From: Candidatus Omnitrophota bacterium
GTDB lineage: Bacteria; Omnitrophota; Koll11; Gygaellales; Profunditerraquicolaceae
DNA: 6,658 nucleotides
Reading direction: 5' to 3'
Assembly (NCBI GenBank): GCA_025453435.1
Contig: JALOQI010000030.1
Coordinates: forward strand, 1-6,658
This document shows positions 1 to 5,341 of this stretch, in pieces; position 1 is the stretch's first letter, and every line of letters starts with the position of its first letter. The notes beneath the pieces are model-generated. The model saw only the letters and a list, made by a program, of their open reading frames with translations. It searched no databases and had not been told where the DNA came from. Position numbers and translations under genes: made by a program.

Positions 1-399
1 TATGAGGACCCTTTTCTTGCGCTGTCCGTCGAATTCGCCGTAGAATATCTGCTCCCACGGCCCAAAATCCAGGGATCCCGCGGTTACGGCAACCACAACA
101 TCCCTGCCCATCAGCGTTCTTTTGAGATGCGCATCGCCGTTGTCCTCGCCGCTCAGATTATGGCTGTATTTGTCTTTCCCGTAAGGCGCCAGTTTCTCAA
201 GCCACTGGCTGAAATCCTTATGCAGGCCTCCTTCGTCGTCATTGATAAAAACGCTTGAGGTTATATGCATTGCGTTGACAAGGCACAGGCCTTCTTTTAT
301 GCCGCTTTTCTGCAGAGCCTCCTCTACCAGAGACGTTATATTGATGAACGCCTGACGCTCTTCAGTGTTGAACCAGAGATAGTGAGTGTAGGATTTCAT
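1..399 (-). CDS. YjbQ/UPF0047 family protein, C-terminus cut by window edge
   Basis: I translated this from the ATG at 397-399. The frame stays open for 133 codons to base 1. Family members are about 140 residues, so only the last few residues are missing. It matches the YjbQ/UPF0047 family (small trimeric beta-sandwich): [10 protein letters not shown] at residues 44-53, the conserved NGDAHLKR at 87-94 that includes the family's histidine, and the [11 protein letters not shown] block at 108-118 followed by an acidic-basic EFDGQRKKR tail. Some members are reported to have weak thiamine-phosphate synthase activity, and annotation pipelines often call them secondary thiamine-phosphate synthases; the physiological role is unsettled. 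No signal peptide is seen, so it should be cytoplasmic. A G-rich stretch (GGGGG at 405-409) five bases upstream of the ATG could serve as ribosome binding site. It follows the protease gene by 25 bases, so it probably sits in the same transcript. Confidence 0.9.
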   Translation of the reverse strand, partial: MKSYTHYLWFNTEERQAFINITSLVEEALQKSGIKEGLCLVNAMHITSSVFINDDEGGLHKDFSQWLEKLAPYGKDKYSHNLSGEDNGDAHLKRTLMGRDVVVAVTAGSLDFGPWEQIFYGEFDGQRKKRVLI

Positions 400-424
400 A
401 TAGGCCCCCGCTTGTTCATAAACG

Positions 425-1174
425 CTACTGCAGTTTTTCGAGTATAAGCTTGTTGCTTTTGTTGTTGAAATTAACGTTGAACTGTTTCAGATAAGACATT
501 CCCAGGACCCCGTCATAAAGGATCTCGGCTTTATCGTCGAGCAAAACAGCGGCCTCGACTTTTTTAGCTTCGGCATCCTGAACAAGAACGCTGTCTAACA
601 GCACGTATTTAGCCTGGATCTTCCTTCCGTCAGCCACCTGCAGCTGGACGCGGTCTATTTTTTTATTCTCCGGCGTGTCCGCAGCCGTGACAAGACCGAG
701 TTTTTCTCCTGCCGGCCGGGACAATACGACAAGAGAGGCGCCGGTATCAACCAGAAGATTAACAGAAAGCGTCTTGTTTATTTTTGCGCTGGCTATCATG
801 TGGCCGTTCTCATGTTTTATGTCGACCTTTTTAGGCAAAAGCTCCTGGCGTTTGAGCTCTTCTTCAAGCCTTACTTTTTCAGCCTCCTGCCACGCCTTGC
901 GCGCCACCTCCGCTTTGGCTTTGCGCTTGCGCCACTCTTCGATCATATCGGCGTTTTCGTCAGGCGAAAATCTTTCAATCCGGCTGATCTCCGGCCTGCG
1001 CAGGCGTATGGTCCCGATCTCGACCTCGAATTCAACGTAATCATTGCTCTCTATTTTCACAATGCATTCCATCTGCCTGCCGTTAGCCAGATACGCCACG
1101 TCAGCCGATGCGCCGGAAGAAAGAATTTGCACGATGCCGGCTGCGCCCGCAATTACGGCGAAAATTTTGTTCAC
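425..1174 (-). CDS. secreted retropepsin-like (clan AA) aspartic protease with N-terminal beta domain and charged helix
   Basis: This is a 249-residue protein. Residues 1-24 look like a signal peptide with an ASA|D cleavage site, so the protein should be exported to the periplasm or outer face. Residues 25-70 form a small beta-rich unit (VAYLANGRQ..., repeated V/I-x-E patterns) resembling SH3-like or LSm-like beta barrels. Residues 75-112 are a Lys/Glu/Arg-rich helix, likely coiled coil. Residues 120-249 are the protease fold: [13 protein letters not shown] at 140-152 carries the catalytic Asp143 of the DTGA motif, and [13 protein letters not shown] at 222-234 is the hydrophobic-hydrophobic-Gly motif plus the final strand. 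With a single DTGA, it would have to dimerise to be active, as in retropepsins. The start is GTG (1172-1174), nine bases after the dUTPase stop; an AGGCGG (1180-1185) overlapping that stop is a plausible ribosome binding site. The substrate is unknown. Protease-domain assignment is strong; the N-terminal domain assignment is tentative. Confidence 0.85.
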   Translation of the reverse strand: MNKIFAVIAGAAGIVQILSSGASADVAYLANGRQMECIVKIESNDYVEFEVEIGTIRLRRPEISRIERFSPDENADMIEEWRKRKAKAEVARKAWQEAEKVRLEEELKRQELLPKKVDIKHENGHMIASAKINKTLSVNLLVDTGASLVVLSRPAGEKLGLVTAADTPENKKIDRVQLQVADGRKIQAKYVLLDSVLVQDAEAKKVEAAVLLDDKAEILYDGVLGMSYLKQFNVNFNNKSNKLILEKLQ

Positions 1175-1183
1175 GATTACCGC

Positions 1184-1696
1184 CTATTTATTCTGGTAAA
1201 CACCGTTATATCCGGTTTCCGTCTCTGTTATCTTAGTGAACATAAGCTGGACAACCCTTGCATTCTGTTTTATATCAGCTCCGAGGGGATTCTCGACTAT
1301 GAGTATAAACTCGCTTTTACCCTTGAAGCCTGCGTCCCATACGCCTGTCTGCGTAAAAATGCCCATGCGCAAAAGCGAGCTGCGGGGAAAAGCGACGCCT
1401 ATAAGATCGCGCGGCAGACACACCGATTCGTTCGTAACAATTTTGTATGCGCCCCGCTCCAGATGCCACCAGCCGAATTTATCAGCGCTTTTTATTTTTT
1501 CCGGCCGCATCTGCCTGTACTGCGGCAGAACCCTTTCTTTGTTCGAAAAGTCCAGCCTGCCTGCTCCTTCGAACTCATGGATCTGGGCTGCGGTCAGGTC
1601 AATTCCGTTGGGGGTCAGCTGGGTATCCAGATCTATATAACCCGATACAAGCTCTTGTTTTGTTATCAGGCGTTTGATCTCTTCGCGGTTCAACAT
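1184..1696 (-). CDS. dUTPase/dCTP deaminase superfamily protein, probably archaeal-type dUTP diphosphatase
   Basis: This is a 170-residue trimeric beta-fold nucleotide enzyme. Superfamily landmarks are TPNGIDL at residues 28-34, PRSSLLRMG at 104-112 (phosphate-binding P-R-S-S), GVWDAGFKGKSEF at 118-130 with Asp121 in the position of the water-activating Asp of dUTPases, ARVVQLMF at 146-153, and a C-terminal YNGVYQ that resembles the tail of dUTPases and DCD-DUTs. dCTP deaminases carry a catalytic Glu in the strand after GFxGxIT, giving a T-L-E-hydrophobic pattern. Here that site reads SEFILIV, with Ile at the aligned position and Glu shifted to 129. I therefore favour hydrolysis of dUTP to dUMP and diphosphate over deamination of dCTP. 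The shifted Glu could still act, so the substrate is not settled. The ATG at 1694-1696 is supported by AAGGAG ten bases upstream. Cytoplasmic; role in pyrimidine nucleotide housekeeping and uracil avoidance. Confidence 0.8.
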   Translation of the reverse strand: MLNREEIKRLITKQELVSGYIDLDTQLTPNGIDLTAAQIHEFEGAGRLDFSNKERVLPQYRQMRPEKIKSADKFGWWHLERGAYKIVTNESVCLPRDLIGVAFPRSSLLRMGIFTQTGVWDAGFKGKSEFILIVENPLGADIKQNARVVQLMFTKITETETGYNGVYQNK

Positions 1697-1706
1697 AAGA
1701 ATGCGG

Positions 1707-1712
1707 CTCCTT
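1707..1712 (-). promoter_or_regulatory. Shine-Dalgarno AAGGAG of the dUTPase-like gene
   Basis: AAGGAG on the minus strand, ten bases before the ATG at 1694-1696, lies in the 19-base gap after the thioesterase stop. It supports that start over later in-frame codons. Confidence 0.75.
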
Positions 1713-1715
1713 ATA

Positions 1716-2105
1716 TTAATCTTTCAAAAGTTTTTCCCTGAGAGACTCAGGTATAGCGCATGGCCTGAAATCGGTATTTATAAAAGCCAGCGCGGTCCTG
1801 GCCCGTGCTATCAATTCTTGAGAACCGTTGCGTATCTCGTGCTCGAGGTCTATCCTGACGCCTGAAACACCTTTGACCTCTGTGCTTATGTCCAGCACGT
1901 CAGCGTAATACGCGGGAAGCTCGTAATCTATTTCCTGGCGGCTGACAACAAAGAACCGGCCCTGCTTTATATGGTCTTTTATGCTTATGCCTTTGCGCTC
2001 CAGAAAATCCGTTCTGGCCTCCTCGAGGAACTGCAGATAATTGGCATAATAGACCACCTTGCCGCAATCCGTGTGATGATAATATACCCTGGCTTTATAT
2101 CCCAT
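1716..2105 (-). CDS. YbgC/FcbC-family acyl-CoA thioesterase (hotdog fold)
   Basis: A 129-residue single hotdog domain, the normal length for the family. It hydrolyses acyl-CoA, or possibly acyl-ACP, thioesters in the cytoplasm. The family signature is intact: VYYHHTDCGKVVYYANYLQF at residues 7-26 contains the catalytic Asp13 in the T-D-x-G motif and the V-x-Y/F-x-x-Y pattern, followed by LEEARTDFLERKG with the conserved Glu and Arg31. The C-terminal half has the usual beta pattern (DVLDISTEV, RIDLEHEI, ARARTALAFIN). In proteobacteria ybgC is usually beside tol-pal genes and has been linked to phospholipid metabolism. No tol gene is visible here; instead it follows the YdbH/YnbE-YdbL pair by 24 bases, which suggests a lipid-linked job. 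A weak AAGGT (2111-2115) five bases upstream is the likely ribosome binding site. Chain-length preference cannot be read from the sequence. Confidence 0.9.
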   Translation of the reverse strand: MGYKARVYYHHTDCGKVVYYANYLQFLEEARTDFLERKGISIKDHIKQGRFFVVSRQEIDYELPAYYADVLDISTEVKGVSGVRIDLEHEIRNGSQELIARARTALAFINTDFRPCAIPESLREKLLKD

Positions 2106-2129
2106 AAAAGACCTTGCAGCGCCTGTGCA

Positions 2130-2693
2130 TCATTTTACGGTCCATATGCCGCCGACCTGGACAGGCGTTCCTGCCGGAGCGTCTGACTGGAGCCTTGAGG
2201 CATAAAGCTTCTGAACTTCCGGAACTGACGTGCTGTTTTTTCGCGCGACTGCTTCATAGATCGCCATGCGGTCAGCGTTCTCGTCCCGCACAACAGACTG
2301 GGCCTGCGGATCAGCTCTGGCCGGATCCCTGATCTCGACCAGGCCGAGGCTATTCTCGCCTATTATTCCGCCTGATTCATACCGGGACAGCTCAGGCCTC
2401 CTGTCCCTGCGGCGAAACGCTGCCTGTTCTACTTCCTGAGGCAGGTTTTCCTGCGCCCAGGCATTCGACACAAAGAAATTTAAACTGCCCTGCTGGCCGG
2501 GAGACGTTTTTTCATTAGGCTGGCCCGATACCAATGATTCGATGCTGTCTATATCTTTTGCCACATGCTGATAAACATCCAGCCTCATCGATATGTCTAC
2601 CTTGAACGCTTCTTTCGGAGCTTCAACGCGCACGCGCGCGCAGCCTATAGCAATTATTATGCATATAACCGCCATTACAATAGCTTTTTTCAT
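2130..2693 (-). CDS. YnbE-YdbL (DUF1318) fusion lipoprotein
   Basis: This 187-residue protein starts with a lipoprotein signal: MKK, a hydrophobic run, and a lipobox AIGC with Cys18 as the lipidated residue. Residues 19-56 resemble YnbE, the small outer-membrane lipoprotein of the YdbH bridge: the VEAPKEAFKVDISM core, then an amphipathic segment ending KDIDSIESLV. Residues about 57-81 are a Pro/Gly/Gln linker that ends in NAWAQ. Residues about 95-187 resemble YdbL/DUF1318: GIIGENSLGLVEIRD at 109-123, DENADRMAIYEAVARKN at 137-153, a VPEVQKLYASR helix, and a closing APAGTPVQ...GGIWTVK at 172-187. E. coli makes these as two proteins, so this is a fusion. It likely sits in the outer-membrane inner leaflet and touches the YdbH-like protein encoded just upstream. 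It overlaps that gene by four bases (ATGA) and has a strong AAGGAGGAG, so it is probably translationally coupled. Domain recognition is from pattern memory without an alignment. Confidence 0.8.
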   Translation of the reverse strand: MKKAIVMAVICIIIAIGCARVRVEAPKEAFKVDISMRLDVYQHVAKDIDSIESLVSGQPNEKTSPGQQGSLNFFVSNAWAQENLPQEVEQAAFRRRDRRPELSRYESGGIIGENSLGLVEIRDPARADPQAQSVVRDENADRMAIYEAVARKNSTSVPEVQKLYASRLQSDAPAGTPVQVGGIWTVK

Positions 2694-3841
2694 TTCACTC
2701 CTCCTTGTATTGCGAAATCGTGTAATACGACTTTCAGCGTTCTTTTTCCGGTTACTCCTTCAAAAACAGTATCCAGCACGACTTTGCGGCCCTCTGTAGT
2801 AAGACGCGATTGGGCGCTCTCATAATGGTAATCGGTGAAACTTGAACGTATAATATCTTTAGCCTGGCCGGATCTTTTGGCAAGCCCATCTATTATAGAT
2901 TCGTCCGTGATATTAAAGATTCCGCCGGGATCAGCTGTTTTAATATCGGCAAAAACCGATTCAACGCCTTGCAGGGATCCCTTTACATTCAACGTTCCCT
3001 GGGCTTTCCCGCTTAATTCTATCTTTTTCTTCAGATCGAAATCCTTTATGAACAGGGCCATATCAATGCCGGAGGCCTTAATCGAAGCTTCGTATGCTAA
3101 TCCTTTTTGCAGGTTTATTCGGCCGCTTCCGCTGACAATCCCTTCAAACAGGTCAAATGACGCATCCTGCAGATCAACCTGCCGGCCCGAGAGAAAAGGC
3201 CGGGCCTTTATGTTTCGCGCATTGAGCTTTCCCGCAGAGAGCTTTTCGATATGTAAATCACCCCGGCCGCCCCGGACAAGGGATAGCCTGGCACCCCCGC
3301 CCTTGATCTGCCTGAATTCAAAAGACCTTGAATCCAGATCCACCCAGTCGATCAGGCCTGCCCGGAGGTCCAGCGCAAAAGCTCCTTGCGCATCTACTGA
3401 CGCATCCGCAGTCTTGACGGTCACGGTAAGACCGTCTACATTCAATTTTCTTACCGCAAACCCTTTACCCGGCCCTCTATCGCCCGTGCGCAATATATCT
3501 GCCGAAGGGATCCCCGGAAGATCCAGGCCTACAGCCGGGCCTTTAAGAGATAAATCGCAAAACGGCAGCCGGTCGGTGAATGAAAAACCGAAGCGTGCAA
3601 TAAGCTGAGGGATAGAAACGTAGTATGCCTTATTGCGCCTGATCTCTATGCCCGTAATCCTGCAATGGCCCGGAGGCCATAACACACAGGCTTTTATACG
3701 GGTTCGGGAACCGGGAAGATTTTTGTCTATTGCCCTGCTCAACGCGGATATCACAAGCGGGCCTGAGAAAAAACAGGCGGTTCCAAGTAAAAAAGCGGAA
3801 ATGATTATTGCTTTAAGGGCGATCGCCCGTGCGCGCGCCAT
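2690..3841 (-). CDS. short YdbH-like (AsmA-like) inner-membrane-anchored lipid-bridge protein
   Basis: 383 residues. One N-terminal membrane segment (about residues 8-34) follows a basic start (MARARAIALK), so the rest should lie in the periplasm. The remainder is beta-rich with the alternating pattern of AsmA-like/RBG bridge proteins: PPGHCRITGIEIRR at 56-69 (the usual element after the membrane anchor), CDLSLKGPAVGLDL at 95-108, many IxxLxV strands, SGKAQGTLNVKGSL at 277-290, and a C-terminal strand GKRTLKVVLHDF at 365-376. Cys52 and Cys60 could form a disulfide. Family proteins carry phospholipids from inner to outer membrane along a hydrophobic groove. E. coli YdbH is about 880 residues, so this is less than half that length. 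The assignment leans strongly on the next gene, a YnbE-YdbL fusion in the E. coli order; alone I would say AsmA-like. It starts 19 bases after the symporter stop. AAAGGA at 3854-3859 is the only visible ribosome site, at a rather long 12 bases. Confidence 0.7.
   Translation of the reverse strand: MARARAIALKAIIISAFLLGTACFFSGPLVISALSRAIDKNLPGSRTRIKACVLWPPGHCRITGIEIRRNKAYYVSIPQLIARFGFSFTDRLPFCDLSLKGPAVGLDLPGIPSADILRTGDRGPGKGFAVRKLNVDGLTVTVKTADASVDAQGAFALDLRAGLIDWVDLDSRSFEFRQIKGGGARLSLVRGGRGDLHIEKLSAGKLNARNIKARPFLSGRQVDLQDASFDLFEGIVSGSGRINLQKGLAYEASIKASGIDMALFIKDFDLKKKIELSGKAQGTLNVKGSLQGVESVFADIKTADPGGIFNITDESIIDGLAKRSGQAKDIIRSSFTDYHYESAQSRLTTEGRKVVLDTVFEGVTGKRTLKVVLHDFAIQGGVK
2698..2706 (-). promoter_or_regulatory. 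strong Shine-Dalgarno AAGGAGGAG for the YnbE-YdbL fusion gene
   Basis: AAGGAGGAG lies inside the last codons of the YdbH-like gene, four bases before the ATG at 2691-2693, and the ATG overlaps the YdbH-like stop as ATGA. It is the strongest ribosome site in the window. It fixes the start and suggests the lipoprotein is made in at least equal amounts to its partner. Confidence 0.8.
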
Positions 3842-3860
3842 CAGGCTCGGATATCCTTTA

Positions 3861-5324
3861 TTATTTGGCTATTCCGGCAAAAGCCTTTTCCAGGATCCTG
3901 GCATTAGGCTTTTTCGTTATTGCGCTCACTGCCGGAACTACGGCAAAAGGCACGATCATCGCGATAGATGAAGCGATAGGAGAATTGTTCTGCCCCAAAG
4001 CGAAGAACAGCACAATACCCAGGGTCAATCCTGTTATCATGCCTGCCTGCACGCCGAGCAAAGTCGTTTTTTTCCAGTACAATGCGTATAAAAACGGCGC
4101 CATGAACGAGCCTGCGACGCAGCCCCAGGACAAAGACATAAGGGTCACGATAAAAGCGAAATCATAACGGGCGATAAAATATGATATTACGATGAAAACC
4201 CCGCTTAAGAACCGCATCATGACTAAAGAGTTCTCTTTTGAAATAGCCGGATTCACATGGCCTTTGTAAAGGTCTATTGCAATAGCCGAAGCTGAGACAA
4301 GCACGAGCGAAGAAAGCGTTGACATGGAAGCCGACAACACAAGCAGCAATATGACAGCCATAAGGATTGACGGCAGATGCGTTACGAGAAGGCCCGGGAT
4401 GATCTGGTCAAATGCGGGTTTGCCGCTTGCTGTCAACGGCACTGTGGAATTAAACGCATGGGACAACGCTCCGGTGAAATAAGCCGCGAATGTTATAACT
4501 ATGGCGAAGAGGGTTGAAACAATAGCCGCTTTGTAGATCATCTTCTCGTCTTTTATGGCGTAGAATTTCTGGACCATCTGAGGCAGGCCCCACGGCCCGA
4601 AGCTTGTCATGAATACCAGAGCCGCGAGCAGCCACAGGCTGGGCTGTTTTGCCGCAGGGACATGCTGAATGTATAGATCCGGCAATGAACCCAGGACATA
4701 ACCAAACCCTCCGGCCTTACTTACCAGGATGCTCACCATAGCAATAGAGCCGACAAGCATTACCATGCCCTGTATAAAATCAGTCAGAGTGATTGCGAAA
4801 TAACCGCCCATTATCAAATATATTCCTGTAATACCTATCATAATAAGCAGAGCATATTCATACGGCATGTGGAATGCCGCCTCGAAAAGATGGCCCAGCC
4901 CTTTGAAAACAGAGGCTGAATAAGGCAGAAGGAAAACGAATATTATTATTGCGCTGGCTATCTTCAAATATCTGCCGCCGAACCTTTCATGAAGGAACTC
5001 CGGCATTGTCATGCATTCGAGGTTCTGGCTCATGCGGCGCGTGCGCCTGCCCAGGACAAACCATGCAAGCAGGGAACCGATAAACGCATTGCCTGCGGCT
5101 ATCCACAGGGCATTCAGGCCAAAACCCCATCCAAGCTTGCCCGCAAAACCTATGAATATAACAGCGCTGAAGTAAGTTGTGCCGTAGGCAAAAGCCGATA
5201 TCCAGGGTCCTATTGTCCTGCCTCCGAGGAAAAAATCGCTTAAAGTCGATGTCTTCTTCATGCCCCACAGGCCGATATATAACATCGACGCCAGAAAAAC
5301 AACCAACAGGGTGATCGCAAGCAT
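3861..5324 (-). CDS. sodium:solute symporter (SSF/SSS family, PutP-like)
   Basis: 487 residues, close to the about 500 of PutP, with roughly 12-13 hydrophobic segments across its length. Family landmarks are LSDFFLGGRTIGPW at residues 28-41, the first-helix region FAYGTTYFSAV at 45-55, MPEFLHERFGG at 107-117, TDFIQG at 181-186, the SSF signature area GPWGLPQMVQKFYA at 243-256, and SASMSTLSSLVLVSASAIAID at 331-351, whose Ser/Thr residues correspond to the Na2 site of this fold. It couples Na+ entry to uptake of a small organic solute across the inner membrane. The substrate cannot be read from the sequence: proline, pantothenate and monocarboxylate carriers share this frame. The ATG at 5322-5324 is supported by AAGGAG seven bases upstream. 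It follows the HD-GYP gene by 17 bases and precedes the YdbH-like gene by 19. No truncation is seen. Confidence 0.93.
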   Translation of the reverse strand: MLAITLLVVFLASMLYIGLWGMKKTSTLSDFFLGGRTIGPWISAFAYGTTYFSAVIFIGFAGKLGWGFGLNALWIAAGNAFIGSLLAWFVLGRRTRRMSQNLECMTMPEFLHERFGGRYLKIASAIIIFVFLLPYSASVFKGLGHLFEAAFHMPYEYALLIMIGITGIYLIMGGYFAITLTDFIQGMVMLVGSIAMVSILVSKAGGFGYVLGSLPDLYIQHVPAAKQPSLWLLAALVFMTSFGPWGLPQMVQKFYAIKDEKMIYKAAIVSTLFAIVITFAAYFTGALSHAFNSTVPLTASGKPAFDQIIPGLLVTHLPSILMAVILLLVLSASMSTLSSLVLVSASAIAIDLYKGHVNPAISKENSLVMMRFLSGVFIVISYFIARYDFAFIVTLMSLSWGCVAGSFMAPFLYALYWKKTTLLGVQAGMITGLTLGIVLFFALGQNNSPIASSIAMIVPFAVVPAVSAITKKPNARILEKAFAGIAK

Positions 5325-5331
5325 TTGCCCT

Positions 5332-5337
5332 CTCCTT
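5332..5337 (-). promoter_or_regulatory. Shine-Dalgarno AAGGAG of the symporter gene
   Basis: AAGGAG (extended to AAGGAGAGG over 5329-5337) lies in the 17-base gap after the HD-GYP stop, seven bases before the ATG at 5322-5324. It supports that start. Confidence 0.8.
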
Positions 5338-5341
5338 ATGT

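Noticed and set aside
800..1741. A 313-codon open frame on the plus strand opposite the protease and dUTPase-like genes
   Set aside because: The minus strand carries two recognised protein families with conserved motifs and ribosome sites; the plus-strand translation shows no family pattern and is a shadow frame.
3195..3209. Perfect inverted repeat AAAGGCC-G-GGCCTTT, terminator-like in look
   Set aside because: It lies deep inside the YdbH-like coding sequence, has a one-base loop that cannot form a proper hairpin, and is explained by codon content.
2835..3608. A 257-codon open frame on the plus strand opposite the YdbH-like gene
   Set aside because: Its translation is Ser/Pro/Arg-rich and low in pattern, as expected of an antisense frame, while the minus frame has a membrane anchor and AsmA-like strands.
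3817..3828. 12-base palindrome GGGCGATCGCCC near the start of the YdbH-like gene
   Set aside because: It is a single copy within codons 5-8; one palindrome in GC-rich coding sequence is not enough for an operator or a HIP1-like repeat claim.
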